Notes under the pieces: model-generated
What the model saw: the letters and a program-made list of their open reading frames with translations, nothing else
What the model was told of the DNA's origin: nothing
The model's database searches: none
Position numbers and translations under genes: made by a program
Assembly (NCBI RefSeq): GCF_020731285.1
Contig: NZ_JAJFOW010000005.1
Span: 62,001-126,000, forward strand
Direction: 5' to 3'
From: Cohnella baijiui
Lineage (GTDB): Bacteria; Bacillota; Bacilli; Paenibacillales; Paenibacillaceae
Length of the DNA: 64,000 nucleotides
Shown here: piece by piece, positions 1 to 8,466 of the stretch
Layout of the letters: each line of letters opens with the position of its first letter
How positions within the stretch are numbered: the stretch's first letter is position 1

Positions 1-178
1 GGCGATCGTACTCGAAGGAGACGGGCTTCGCCTCGGGTTTGAAAATGACGACCAGCACGATGAGGGCGATGAAGGCGACGACGGTCGACCACACCCAGAT
101 CCGCGTCTGTTTCTGCTTGCGCTGCGCCGCGGCTTGTTTTTTGATTCGTTCTTCGGTTTTTCGGTGCGATTTTTGCAA
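1..178 (-). CDS. Membrane-anchored DsbA/thioredoxin-fold family protein, N-terminal fragment
   Basis: The gene runs off the left edge, so only about 59 N-terminal residues are visible. The start is a TTG at 178, chosen because an AGGGGG SD site lies 10 bases upstream. The visible protein has a highly basic, Gln/Lys/Arg-rich cytoplasmic segment (residues 1-26), one transmembrane helix (about 27-46, WVWSTVVAFIALIVLVVIF), and then KPVSFEYDR. A membrane anchor followed by a F-x-Y-D sequence is the usual lead-in to the thioredoxin-like domain of BdbD/DsbA-type thiol oxidoreductases of Bacilli. The catalytic CxxC lies outside the window, so the function is inferred from the N-terminus alone. Confidence 0.5.
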   Translation of the reverse strand, partial: MQKSHRKTEERIKKQAAAQRKQKQTRIWVWSTVVAFIALIVLVVIFKPEAKPVSFEYDR

Positions 179-301
179 GGCCTTTGTTCCCCCTGATTCT
201 CTAAGGAATGCGCTGCGCTTTCGGTTTGTTGCGCTTTCAACTCTCTAACTATTGTAAAGGGAATAAAGAAAAATTGCATGGGATTCCAGGCGGAAATGGT
301 G

Positions 302-342
302 ACAAAAAACCAAAATAGCCTCCGGAAGCCCGTTCCGGAGGC
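302..342 (-). terminator. Rho-independent terminator of the subtilase gene
   Basis: A perfect 10-bp inverted repeat (GCCTCCGGAA at 318-327 and its complement at 333-342, 5-nt loop) is followed on the minus strand by a T-rich tract (A-rich at 302-317 on the plus strand). It sits just past the stop codon of the minus-strand protease. Confidence 0.85.
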
Positions 343-364
343 CATGATCCTAATATGCGCGACG

Positions 365-2398
365 TCAGCGCCGGCCGAAAAAAGAGGTGAGCAGCTGCTG
401 CAAGCGGTCGAGCAGCCGTTCGGTGAGCACCAGCGTTCCGGTGCCGGCGGACGTATTCGTCTCCGGCGCCGCGGGCGAAGCCGCGGCCGGCGATCCGCTC
501 TGTCCGCCGACTGCGGCGACGGCGGCCAGCACATCGATCTGCCCGTAGCCGAAATCGTTGTCCTTGCCCGCGGCTCCCAGATCCTTGGCTGTCTTCCGCA
601 TCACGTCCACGACGTCGGCATTGCTCATTTGCGGATTCGCAGCCCGGATGAGGGAGACGAGCGCCGACACGTGGGGGCTCGCCATCGACGTGCCCGACAG
701 CGCCGCATACCGGCTGCCGGGATACGTACTGGCGATTTGCGTTCCCGGGGCCGTGACGTCGATGTAGTCCCCGTAGTTGGAATAGCTGGCCCGCCGCTCG
801 TCCGGATCGGTCGCGCCGACGGCGATCACTTCGGGATAGGCGGCGGGATATCCCGGCCGGTCGGTGTTGTCGTTGCCGCTGGCCGCGACGACGACGACGC
901 CTTTGTCGTACGCGTACTTGATCGCGTCGTGAAGAAACTGCGCCTGGGCGTAGTTGCCGAGGCTGAGATTGATGACTTGCGCGCCATGGTCGGCCGCCCA
1001 GATGATGCCTTCGGCCACGGAGTAGGTCGTGCCCGCGCCGGTGCTGTCCAGCGCCTTGACGGGCATGATCTTCGTGTACCACGTCATGCCGGCCACGCCT
1101 TCGTGGTTATTCACCTCGGCCGCGATAATGCCCGCCACGTGCGTACCGTGGCCGACGTCGTCTTCCGGCGGAGCGGACGGATCGACGATGTTCGTTCCGT
1201 TGACGAGCCTTCCCTTCAAGTCGGGGTGATCGAGCTGCACGCCGGTATCGACGACGGCCACGACGATGTCGCGGTTTCCTTTCGTGAAGCGCCAGCCCTG
1301 CTCTGTGGCGATCTCGGGCAGGTTCCACTGGTATTTGCTGTACAGCGTATCGTTCGGGATCAGATCGGCGGGCACGCTCGCCGCAGCTTGCGTGCGGGGG
1401 GCGGCCGCCGGCTTCGAGTCGTTGGTCAAGTACAGATAGTGCGGCTCCGCGAACACCGGCTTCCATTTGTTGCGGAAGTAGACAATCAGCTGTTCCGTCT
1501 TGTACCGCTTGGAGCGGAACAAGTAGGTGTTGCCGCGGTGCTTGCGGACGACGGTCAGCTGAAGCTCTTTGCGCAGCCGCAGCAGCTCGCTCGGCGTGAG
1601 CGACCGCCGGAATTTGACGACGACTTCGTCGATCGCGTAATGGCTGGCATCGCCGTTGTCCTCGCCGCGGGAGACGGTCGTGTCCTGCAGCGTGTTCGGC
1701 CGAACCGACTCGATGCGGTAGCGGCCTTCGGCGGGATAGGGCACCAGGCGCAAATTGCGCAGCTGATGCTTCTCGACCTGGCGGACGATGTCCTCGCGAA
1801 TGAGCGCGGCGATCCCTTCGCCGGGCCGGTCGCCCGGCTCGGCCAGGACGAAGACACGCTCTCCGCCGAGCTCGAATGACGGGGATTCGTAGCGGTCGCC
1901 CCGCTTCAGCGCTTCGCGCCCCTGCGCCCAAGCGCCGCCGGCTTTTGCTCTCAAGGCTGAAGGCACCGCGCCGGCCGAGACCGTGCGGTTGCCCTCGCGC
2001 CATTCCAGCGCCTGAAAATGAGGGTGCTCCCGCACCATTTGCCGCAGCGTCCGGCTCCGCTCGTCGTTCCCCGACGCGGACAGTTGGTGCGCCTTTGATA
2101 CGAGCTCGCCGATGTCGCGCTTGCATTCGATTCGGCATAGCTGGGCGGTCGCCTCCATGTCGCCTTTCAAGCGGAGCCGTTTGCCGCGCTCCTCGTGTTC
2201 GGCGGACATCGCGCGAGGCGCCGGCGCTCCCGGTTCCAGCGCACCAGGCGCGGGCATACCGGGAGCGGGCACTCCCGGCGCGGCGAACGGGGCGGGCGCG
2301 GCTTGCGGCGCCCGCCTGGATTGCGGAACGATCAGCGGAAAGACCATCAACGTAACGGCAATGGTAAATACCAGTCCTATCAGCGCATATCGGCGCAT
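365..2398 (-). CDS. Secreted or membrane-anchored subtilisin-like serine protease (S8 family)
   Basis: This 677-residue protease has an N-terminal membrane/signal segment (about 4-25) and a Pro/Ala-rich linker (30-65, with PAPG-type repeats). A long propeptide-like region follows (about 80-345), ending in a fervidolysin-like prodomain (VVVKFRRSL near 259). The S8 catalytic domain spans about 355-630. The triad is visible as D384 (VVDTG), H417 (GHGTH) and S571 (GTSMASP), with N509 (ASGN) as the oxyanion residue. A low-complexity Ala/Ser/Pro tail follows. The start at 2398 has a GAAGGAGG SD site 11 bases upstream. The long prodomain suggests an autoprocessed extracellular enzyme; its substrate is unknown. 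Confidence 0.93.
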   Translation of the reverse strand: MRRYALIGLVFTIAVTLMVFPLIVPQSRRAPQAAPAPFAAPGVPAPGMPAPGALEPGAPAPRAMSAEHEERGKRLRLKGDMEATAQLCRIECKRDIGELVSKAHQLSASGNDERSRTLRQMVREHPHFQALEWREGNRTVSAGAVPSALRAKAGGAWAQGREALKRGDRYESPSFELGGERVFVLAEPGDRPGEGIAALIREDIVRQVEKHQLRNLRLVPYPAEGRYRIESVRPNTLQDTTVSRGEDNGDASHYAIDEVVVKFRRSLTPSELLRLRKELQLTVVRKHRGNTYLFRSKRYKTEQLIVYFRNKWKPVFAEPHYLYLTNDSKPAAAPRTQAAASVPADLIPNDTLYSKYQWNLPEIATEQGWRFTKGNRDIVVAVVDTGVQLDHPDLKGRLVNGTNIVDPSAPPEDDVGHGTHVAGIIAAEVNNHEGVAGMTWYTKIMPVKALDSTGAGTTYSVAEGIIWAADHGAQVINLSLGNYAQAQFLHDAIKYAYDKGVVVVAASGNDNTDRPGYPAAYPEVIAVGATDPDERRASYSNYGDYIDVTAPGTQIASTYPGSRYAALSGTSMASPHVSALVSLIRAANPQMSNADVVDVMRKTAKDLGAAGKDNDFGYGQIDVLAAVAAVGGQSGSPAAASPAAPETNTSAGTGTLVLTERLLDRLQQLLTSFFGRR

Positions 2399-2472
2399 AG
2401 CGGATTCGGCCTCCTTCAGTCGTCGGTTAATACGGGACGATCGTCTTCATTAGGGTGAGGCGCGGAGGGAAA

Positions 2473-2501
2473 ATTATACGGAAGAAATGCCCCGGTGCCA
2501 G
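2473..2501 (-). promoter_or_regulatory. Candidate sigma-A promoter for the subtilase gene
   Basis: On the minus strand a -10 TATAAT (2473-2478) lies 17 bp from a -35 CTGGCA (2496-2501). The -10 is a perfect match and the -35 matches four of six positions. It is about 75 bp upstream of the protease start codon. Confidence 0.5.
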
Positions 2502-2623
2502 TACCGTTTCCAGCCGTTTTATGGTACGATGGGTCTGTCGCGTACCTATGGCCAAGTGTCGCCAGCCGCGCCTAGAGCCGGGGACGCATATGTATGTGTA
2601 CAAGGGAAAGGGGAAAGCCACCG

Positions 2624-3118
2624 ATGCCATCCGCCAACGTGAAGGCGCTAGCCGAGTCCAGCCGCGAGAAGCTCAAAGCGGCGATCGACGAACTCGAAAC
2701 ATTCCTGAACGGACACGCGCTACCGCAGTTGGTTGACGAGAACAACACCGATTCCGCACCGTTTTACGCCGGACTGCTGTCCGACCTTCGCCAGCTGCTC
2801 GTGTTCTCCGAAGTATCCTACGAGAAGCTGGGCGCGCTGCTCCGCCGTCCGAACCTCGACGCTGATGCGGCCGAACGCAAGCTGTACGAAGTGTACCATC
2901 ATTGCGTGAACGCGTTCTTCTATCCGAAGAACGAAGGCTACTCCGAAGACGGACGCTACGCCTACACGGGACAGGATGCGATCCGCTTCCGCGCGAAACC
3001 CGTTCGCGCCGTGCGCGACCTCGTGCTTCAGATTTCGCGCATCTACGAGGAACTGCGCGACGACCTCTCCTACTACGAGAGCGAGTACCTGACGCAGCGC
3101 CGCATGCAATCCAGATAA
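2624..3118 (+). CDS. ypuI: YpuI family protein (DUF3907)
   Basis: This 164-residue soluble protein matches the Bacillus YpuI/DUF3907 family as I remember it. Shared marks are the segments YHHCVNAFFYPK, AYTGQDAIRF and DLSYYESEY, all in the right order, and family members are of similar length. I chose the ATG at 2624 because it has an AAGGGG SD site about 10 bases upstream; an in-frame ATG at 2594 lacks one. There is no signal peptide or membrane helix. The biochemical function of the family is unknown. It stands alone, divergent from the protease and ahead of a DUF1540 gene. Confidence 0.85.
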   Translation: MPSANVKALAESSREKLKAAIDELETFLNGHALPQLVDENNTDSAPFYAGLLSDLRQLLVFSEVSYEKLGALLRRPNLDADAAERKLYEVYHHCVNAFFYPKNEGYSEDGRYAYTGQDAIRFRAKPVRAVRDLVLQISRIYEELRDDLSYYESEYLTQRRMQSR

Positions 3119-3220
3119 AAAATCGACGGGGACGGCTCGCCGCTCCCTGCAACCTCCACCCCCCGATTCGTATAGGCGCTTCCCCGAGGCGCACACTACG
3201 AACGGGGGGTGATTTGCTTT

Positions 3221-3445
3221 ATGCCAAGCGGTGTCGCATGCAGCGTGAGCAACTGCGCGTTCTGGGGCGAAGGCAACCGGTGCGCGGCACAAGAGATCGC
3301 CATCGAGATCGATGCCCACGCCCGAACGAACCTGAACGAGGAGTTCGCGGAGGAAACGTTCGAGTCCCATCAGGACCGGGCGGCCAACTCCAAAGGAACG
3401 TGCTGCCTGACGTTCCGGCCGAAAGATCAAGCTACTTCGACTTGA
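3221..3445 (+). CDS. DUF1540 domain protein (small Cys-rich)
   Basis: This 74-residue protein opens with the DUF1540 pattern: C7, C12 and C21 in VACSVSNCAFWGEGNRC, then a short beta-like AQEIAIEID segment. Two further cysteines sit near the C-terminus (GTCCLTF), as in family members that may bind a metal. The ATG at 3221 is preceded by ACGGGGGGTG at proper spacing; an in-frame GTG lies at 3209. DUF1540 proteins are common in spore-formers and have no established role. It lies between ypuI and the transglycosylase in the same direction. Confidence 0.85.
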   Translation: MPSGVACSVSNCAFWGEGNRCAAQEIAIEIDAHARTNLNEEFAEETFESHQDRAANSKGTCCLTFRPKDQATST

Positions 3446-3525
3446 ATCGGGCGGGACTGGTCGAAAGATCGGACATGGTGTACAATGGAGCTATTCATGT
3501 ACAACTTTCCAGGAGCGATCAGCCC

Positions 3526-4308
3526 ATGACAGCGATTCAACCGACTGCAGCGTCAGCCGTCGATCCCCGGATAATGAAGCAATTGCTGCTCGCGCAGTGG
3601 ACGAGCGGCGCGAACCCGCTCGCGTCCGATGCATCGTCGGTCTCCTCCGCCGGAGGCACGGAAGACAATTTGTTCAGCATGATGCTCTCGCAATACTTGC
3701 AATCCGATCTTTCGTCCTTTACCGATGTCGATTCGGAAACGACGGCGGGCGACGGGGGGCTCGGCGCTTTGGGCGGCTTGACCGGTCTGGCCGGACAAGC
3801 CGGTCTCGGATCCGGGCTGTCGGCATGGAGCGCCCTGTCTCCCTTGTCTCTCAGCTCGTCATCCGCCGCCAGCGGCTATCCGTCGGCATCGGCCTACGAC
3901 GGCCTGATCTTGGCAGCCGCCTCCCGGTACGGCATCGATCCCGCCTTGATCAAGGGCGTCATTCAGACGGAGTCCGGCTTCCGGCCGGACGCCGGATCTT
4001 CCGCCGGCGCCAAAGGCTTGATGCAGCTGATGGACGCCACCGCCCGGGGCCTGGGCGTCACGGACTCGTTCGACCCGCAGCAGAACGTCGACGGAGGCAG
4101 CCGGTATTTGTCTTATTTGTTGAGGAAGTACGACGGCAACGAAATGACCGCTCTCGCCGCGTACAATGCCGGCCCCGGCAGAGTGGACGGTTTGGGGCTT
4201 CGGACGAACGAAGACGTAGCCGCCCGGTTGTCGGAGCTTCCTGCGGAGACGCAGAACTACATCCGCAAGGTGCTCACCGCCCGCAGCCATTGGGCAGGCG
4301 CGCTGTAA
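3526..4308 (+). CDS. Lytic transglycosylase (SLT domain) without signal peptide
   Basis: The protein has 260 residues. The first 120 are Ser/Gly/Leu-rich and disordered. A goose-lysozyme-like SLT domain (about 123-250) follows, with the catalytic glutamate E149 in QTESGF, then the GLMQL (164-168) and AYNAGPG (212-218) motifs typical of family 23 transglycosylases. Such enzymes cleave the MurNAc-GlcNAc bond to form 1,6-anhydro ends. The reading frame is open far upstream to 2902, but the ATG at 3526 has an AGGAG SD site 10 bases upstream. No classical signal peptide is visible, which is odd for a wall enzyme; related Bacillus proteins share this trait. Confidence 0.88.
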   Translation: MTAIQPTAASAVDPRIMKQLLLAQWTSGANPLASDASSVSSAGGTEDNLFSMMLSQYLQSDLSSFTDVDSETTAGDGGLGALGGLTGLAGQAGLGSGLSAWSALSPLSLSSSSAASGYPSASAYDGLILAAASRYGIDPALIKGVIQTESGFRPDAGSSAGAKGLMQLMDATARGLGVTDSFDPQQNVDGGSRYLSYLLRKYDGNEMTALAAYNAGPGRVDGLGLRTNEDVAARLSELPAETQNYIRKVLTARSHWAGAL

Positions 4309-4344
4309 CACTCCCCGAAGGGGCGATATGTAGAAAGCATGGGG

Positions 4345-4376
4345 ATCAAGACGGGCGAAGTCGGCCCGTCTTTGAT
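4345..4376 (+). terminator. Rho-independent terminator after the transglycosylase gene
   Basis: ATCAAGACGGGC (4345-4356) pairs with its complement at 4364-4376, with one extra T bulged and a 7-nt loop. A T-rich stretch (TCTCTTTCTTTT) follows. Confidence 0.7.
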
Positions 4377-4438
4377 CTCTTTCTTTTGGTCTTGCAGGTT
4401 CGGCCGCGGTCTCTGATAGAAGAAGGGAGAAATCGAAT

Positions 4439-5596
4439 TTGAATCCATTGTACTTCGACCATTGCGCCTCCACGCCGCCGCTCGCCTCGGTCGTCCGTAC
4501 GGTCAGCGAGCTGATGACGCTCCATTACGCCAATTCCGGCGCGCTCCATCGGTCCGGCGCCGAAGCGCTTAAGCTCGTGGAGCGGGCGCGAACCGTCGTG
4601 GCGAACGCCTTGGGAGCCAGGCCCGGCGAGGTCGTCTTCACGTCCGGCGGGACGGAGAGCAACAATCTCGCGCTCAAAGGCACGGTGGCGAAAAGCCGCA
4701 AAGCGTCGAAGCATATCGTCACAACCGCGATCGAGCATGCTTCCGTCTTCGCCTGCGCGCAGCAGCTCGAGGCTGCTGGCGTGCGGGCGACGTATTTGCC
4801 GGTCGACGAGCGGGGAATCGTATCGGTTCGCGACGTGGAAGCCGCGATCGCGGACGATACCGCGCTCGTCAGCGTCATGCACGTTAACAACGAGACGGGC
4901 GCCATCCAGCCGATCGAGGAGATCGGCCGGCTGCTTGAAGGCTATCCGCAGGTGCGATTCCATGTGGACGGCGTGCAAGCGATCGGCAAGATGCCGGTCC
5001 GGTGGCGGGAATGGGGCGTCGATCTGTACGCCGCCTCGGCTCATAAGTTTCAAGGACCCAAAGGCGTCGGCTTTCTCCTCGTGCGGGAAGGGGTCGAGCT
5101 CGACCCGCTGCTAATCGGCGGCGGGCAAGAGGACGGCCTGCGCAGCGGCACGCATAACTTGCCGGGCATCGTCGCCGGCGCGCAGGCGCTGCGCCTCGCG
5201 GTCGAGTCGACGGAGGCGCGCCGCGAGCGGATGTATGCGCTGCGCCGCCGGTTGATCGGCCATCTGCGCGACATTCCCGAGCTTCATTTGAACGGATCCG
5301 AATCGGAAACGGCATCGGCGCCGCAGGTGGTGAACGTCTCGTACCCGGGCATGCGGCCGGAAGTGATCGTCCACATGCTGGAGCAGCACGGCGTGCTCGT
5401 CTCGACGCAGTCGGCCTGCTCTTCCAAAAGCCTCAAGCCGAGCCGGGTGCTGCTGGCGATGGGAATGGATGCCCATCGCGCTTCGGGCAGCATCCGCATC
5501 AGCTTCGGGGACGAGCACGGGACAGACGAGATCGATGCGCTTGCGGAACGGCTCAAGACGGCCGTCGCCAAGCTCAAGCCACTGGAGAGGACCTGA
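4439..5596 (+). CDS. nifZ: Cysteine desulfurase (IscS/NifS class), sulfur donor for ThiI
   Basis: This 385-residue PLP enzyme takes sulfur from cysteine as an enzyme persulfide. Visible marks are the GGTESNN loop, the PLP lysine K203 in SAHKFQGPKG, the HVDGVQA aspartate segment, and the active-site cysteine C327 in STQSACSSKS. The start is a TTG at 4439 with AAGGGAG upstream. It ends five bases before thiI. This pairing is the same as nifZ-thiI in B. subtilis, where the dedicated desulfurase feeds 4-thiouridine synthesis in tRNA. The context favours that job over general Fe-S cluster assembly. Confidence 0.93.
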   Translation: MNPLYFDHCASTPPLASVVRTVSELMTLHYANSGALHRSGAEALKLVERARTVVANALGARPGEVVFTSGGTESNNLALKGTVAKSRKASKHIVTTAIEHASVFACAQQLEAAGVRATYLPVDERGIVSVRDVEAAIADDTALVSVMHVNNETGAIQPIEEIGRLLEGYPQVRFHVDGVQAIGKMPVRWREWGVDLYAASAHKFQGPKGVGFLLVREGVELDPLLIGGGQEDGLRSGTHNLPGIVAGAQALRLAVESTEARRERMYALRRRLIGHLRDIPELHLNGSESETASAPQVVNVSYPGMRPEVIVHMLEQHGVLVSTQSACSSKSLKPSRVLLAMGMDAHRASGSIRISFGDEHGTDEIDALAERLKTAVAKLKPLERT

Positions 5597-5601
5597 ATGA
5601 G

Positions 5602-6822
5602 ATGAATTACGATTATATGCTAGTCCGGTTGGGCGAGCTCACGATCAAGGGCCGCAACCGCGGCAAATTCGAGCTGCTCATGCTGAACAAAATCAAACAG
5701 GCGCTGACGCCTTACGAGAAGCTCGCTTACGAGCAGTCGTTCGGCCGGGTGTATATCCGACTGAACGGCGAAGATGCCGAAGCCGTTGCGAACGCGTTGA
5801 AGGACGTGTTCGGGATCGGGTCCTTCAGTCCCGCGCAGCGGGCGGAAAACGAGCTCGGCGCCATCCGGGCCGCGGCGCTTGCGGTCATGGACGCGCATAA
5901 GCCGGTCCCCGCCACGTTCAAGATGACGGTGCGGCGGGCGTGGAAGGCGTTCCCCCACGATTCGCAGGAAATGAACCATCTCGTCGGCGCCCACGTACTG
6001 CGCAACACGCCCGCGCTCAAGGTCGATATTCGGAATCCGGACGTCGAACTGAAGGTGGATATTCAGCCGCAAGGCACGTTCGTTTATTGCACGGTCGTGC
6101 CGGGCGCCGGGGGCTTCCCGCTCGGCATGAACGGCAAAGCGATGCTTCTGCTCTCGGGCGGAATCGACAGCCCGGTGGCAGGCTGGATGGCGATGCGCAA
6201 AGGGCTCGAAATCGAAGCGATCCATTTCCACAGCTACCCGTTTACGAGCGAGCAGGCGACGGAGAAGGTCGTCTCCCTCACGCAGCGGCTCGCTCATTAC
6301 GGCGGCCGGATCAAGCTGCATCTCGTTCCGTTCACCGAGCTCCAGACGCGGCTCGCGCAGAGCAAGCAGGACCATCTGATCATCACGCTGATGCGCCGCT
6401 CGATGCTCCGAATCGCCGAGAAGCTGGCCGAAAAACGGGGCGCGCTCGCCCTCGTGACGGGCGACAGCCTCGGCCAGGTCGCCAGCCAGACGCTCGGCAG
6501 CATGAACGTGATCGGCCGGGATGTTCGCCTGCCGCTGCTTCGGCCGCTCGTCATGATGGACAAGCAGGAGATCATCCGCTATGCCGAGCGGATCGGCACA
6601 TACGAGACTTCCATTTTGCCCTACGAGGATTGCTGCACGCTGTTCGTGCCGAAATCGCCGGCGACCAATCCGAATTTGCGGGTCGTAGAGGGCGTGGAGC
6701 GCGAGCTCGGCGACGAGCTCGACCGGCTGATCGATGAAGCGGTGGCCGGGACCGAGCTTGTCGTCATGACCGCCGAAGGGCGTGAAGGCAAGCGCAGCGC
6801 CGTGGAGGACAGCTGGTTCTGA
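5602..6822 (+). CDS. thiI: tRNA 4-thiouridine synthase ThiI
   Basis: This 406-residue enzyme has an N-terminal ferredoxin-like plus THUMP RNA-binding region (about 1-165). A PP-loop ATP pyrophosphatase domain follows, with SGGIDS at 185-190. It adenylates U8 of tRNA and inserts sulfur. A CC pair in YEDCCTLFVP (about residue 344) matches the conserved cysteine region. The C-terminal rhodanese domain of the E. coli enzyme is absent, as in Bacillus. It forms a two-gene unit with the desulfurase just upstream. Confidence 0.95.
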   Translation: MNYDYMLVRLGELTIKGRNRGKFELLMLNKIKQALTPYEKLAYEQSFGRVYIRLNGEDAEAVANALKDVFGIGSFSPAQRAENELGAIRAAALAVMDAHKPVPATFKMTVRRAWKAFPHDSQEMNHLVGAHVLRNTPALKVDIRNPDVELKVDIQPQGTFVYCTVVPGAGGFPLGMNGKAMLLLSGGIDSPVAGWMAMRKGLEIEAIHFHSYPFTSEQATEKVVSLTQRLAHYGGRIKLHLVPFTELQTRLAQSKQDHLIITLMRRSMLRIAEKLAEKRGALALVTGDSLGQVASQTLGSMNVIGRDVRLPLLRPLVMMDKQEIIRYAERIGTYETSILPYEDCCTLFVPKSPATNPNLRVVEGVERELGDELDRLIDEAVAGTELVVMTAEGREGKRSAVEDSWF

Positions 6823-6904
6823 CCGCCGCCTCGGGCGATCGAAAAGAGAATCAAACCTCCCTTAAGAAACCAGCGCCTCCTACGAAACGAGGGCTGTCCC
6901 AAAG

Positions 6905-6931
6905 CCAATTGGAACATTTTGCTCCAATTGG
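6905..6931. repeat. Single palindromic hairpin related to the downstream arrays
   Basis: An inverted repeat CCAATTGGA...TCCAATTGG surrounds an ACATTTTGC centre. It shares the GGA-xCA-TTT-TGxTCC core with the eight tandem hairpins that follow at 7013-7436, but it stands alone 80 bp after thiI. Confidence 0.6.
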
Positions 6932-7012
6932 CGGCGTCGCCGGTTCAGCGGGATCCGTTCGGCCCAGTTCAATTTGGGGGCTATGGGGAGCGGCAGGAGC
7001 GGGGGACACGGA

Positions 7013-7218
7013 GGAATAAGGAACATTTAGTTCCCTATTTCGTCGGAGTGGCGGGAGTATGGGGGAATAAGGAACAATTTGTTCCCTATTTCGGCGGAGT
7101 GGCGGGGACGTGGAGGAATAAGGAACAATTTGTTCCCTATTTCAGCGGAGTGGCGGGGGAGCGGGGAAATAAGGAACATTTTTGTTCCCTATTTCGGCGG
7201 ATAGGCGGAAGTGCGGGG
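7013..7218. repeat. Tandem palindrome array A: four copies, 51-bp period
   Basis: Four near-identical units start at 7013, 7064, 7115 and 7165. Each contains an AT-rich palindrome of the form GGAACA-(loop)-TGTTCC inside AATAAGGAAC...GTTCCCTATT, then a GC-rich spacer resembling CGGCGGAGTGGCGGGG. The spacers are conserved between copies, so this is not a CRISPR array. The loop varies between copies (ATTTA, AATTT, ATTTTT) while the stem is kept. The fourth copy has small insertions. No gene is convincing across it. Confidence 0.85.
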
Positions 7219-7249
7219 GAGTGGCGAGGGCGCGCGACTCGTCCTAATA

Positions 7250-7436
7250 GGAGCATATCGCTCCATCTGACGGACCCATAGTCCTCCTGACCGCCCTGGT
7301 TGGAGCATATCGCTCCATCTGGCGGACCCATAGTCCTCCTAACTGCCCTAGTTGAAGCATTTTGCTTCATCTGGCGGACCCAGAGCCTCCTGACCGTCCT
7401 GGTTGGAGCGTTTTGCTCCAACTGGCGGCGGCTCGG
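7250..7436. repeat. Tandem palindrome array B: four copies, 51-52-bp period
   Basis: Hairpin cores start at 7250, 7302, 7354 and 7405. The cores are GGAGC-ATATC-GCTCC (twice), GAAGCA-TTT-TGCTTC, and TTGGAGC-GTTTT-GCTCCAA. They are separated by a conserved spacer resembling ATCTGGCGGACCCATAGTCC. Copy three changes both arms together (G to A and C to T), so pairing is preserved. The array differs from array A in spacer sequence but shares the palindrome layout and period. Confidence 0.85.
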
Positions 7437-7474
7437 ACTCCACATGGCAGGGGGGAACATCGCAACGTTCAAAC

Positions 7475-7521
7475 AAAAGGGACCTCAATTTCCACGATAA
7501 GTGGAGTCGAGGTCCCTTTTT
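7475..7521. terminator. Bidirectional terminator between convergent units
   Basis: AAAAGGGACCTC (7475-7486) pairs with its complement at 7509-7520. An inner TCCAC/GTGGA stem and T/A tracts on both sides are also present. It separates the rightward nifZ-thiI region from the leftward TerC gene. Confidence 0.85.
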
Positions 7522-7623
7522 CTCGATGAAAATCGGTACTGCGCGGGGCTCAAAGGGGGTTGGCCCCTTTTGCTTGTCCGTTTTTCTTTCGTCGCTTACG
7601 GCGTGTCGTTTATCTTTCGCCGC

Positions 7624-8334
7624 TTACGGCGTGTTCGGCGTTTTCATGCCGGCTTTGCGCTTTTTGACTGCATTCGTCCAAACGCCGGCGACGATGACGA
7701 TGGCCATCATCACCGCGATGAACGGCCAGTTAACGAGAGGGGTGTCGAACAGCTCCGCGAATTTTTTCTCGTGCGTGATCATTTTGGCGGCCGTGTATGC
7801 CAGCACTGCTGAGCCGATATAGACGATCCAGGGGAAGCGTTGGATCAGCGTGACGAACAGCGTGCTGCCCCAGACGACGATCGGGATGCTGATCAGCAGG
7901 CCGAGGACGACAAGCAGCGTGCTGTGTCCCTCGGATCCGCCTCGCGCCGCGCCGGCGACGGCGATGACGTTGTCGAGGCCCATGGCGGCATCCGCGACGA
8001 CGATCGTGCGGATCGCGGACCACAGGTTCGCGCCTGCCCGGATGTCGCCGTGGCTGTCTTCCTGCACGAGCAGCTTGAAGGCGATCCACAGCAGCACGAC
8101 GCCTCCGACGGCGAGCAGGAACGGAATCTTGAGCAGGTACACGATGAGCAGCGTCGCCGCGACCCGGATCAGCACGGCGCCGGCGGTGCCCCAGAAGATC
8201 GCTTTGCGCTGGCTCTCTTTCGGCAGATTACGGGCCGCGAGGCCGATAACGATCGCGTTGTCGCCTGCCAGCATCAGATCGATGAAGACAATGGTGACAA
8301 GCGCGGTGAAAAATTCGGCGTTCATGAAGTCCAT
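7624..8334 (-). CDS. TerC family integral membrane protein
   Basis: This protein of about 236 residues has seven or so hydrophobic segments and the TerC signature: acidic DLMLAGDNAIVIGLAAR near the N-terminus and a second DAAMGLDNVIAVAG motif in the middle. TerC/YkoY/YjbE proteins are linked to manganese export and to metal loading of exported enzymes; tellurite itself is probably not the physiological substrate. I start at the ATG at 8334, which has an AAAGGGGA SD site, rather than nine codons upstream at 8361. A second TerC gene lies divergently 132 bp away. Confidence 0.88.
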   Translation of the reverse strand: MDFMNAEFFTALVTIVFIDLMLAGDNAIVIGLAARNLPKESQRKAIFWGTAGAVLIRVAATLLIVYLLKIPFLLAVGGVVLLWIAFKLLVQEDSHGDIRAGANLWSAIRTIVVADAAMGLDNVIAVAGAARGGSEGHSTLLVVLGLLISIPIVVWGSTLFVTLIQRFPWIVYIGSAVLAYTAAKMITHEKKFAELFDTPLVNWPFIAVMMAIVIVAGVWTNAVKKRKAGMKTPNTP

Positions 8335-8466
8335 GATCGATTCCCCTTTCCGGATATACAACCTCTATTACGGCGCGGACGGAAATAGGATTCATAAAGT
8401 TATTCGCCCCTTGCCGCTCTCATATCCGGAGAGGCATGTACATACATCTTTTAAAGGGGGTGCGCT

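Noticed and set aside
2902-3525. N-terminal extension of the transglycosylase frame
   Set aside because: It overlaps ypuI and the DUF1540 gene in another frame; the ATG at 3526 has its own SD.
6919-7281. Open frame with a 17-residue repeated peptide (NKEQFVPYF type)
   Set aside because: It only mirrors the 51-bp DNA repeat. There is no SD, the fourth unit has insertions that break the pattern, and it lies in a spacer between convergent terminators.
7013-7436. Possible CRISPR array
   Set aside because: The sequences between the palindromes are conserved rather than unique, the two halves use different repeats, and there are no cas genes nearby.
8335-8466. yybP-ykoY manganese riboswitch between the TerC genes
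   Set aside because: The spacer is only 132 bp and I see no matching paired elements by eye.
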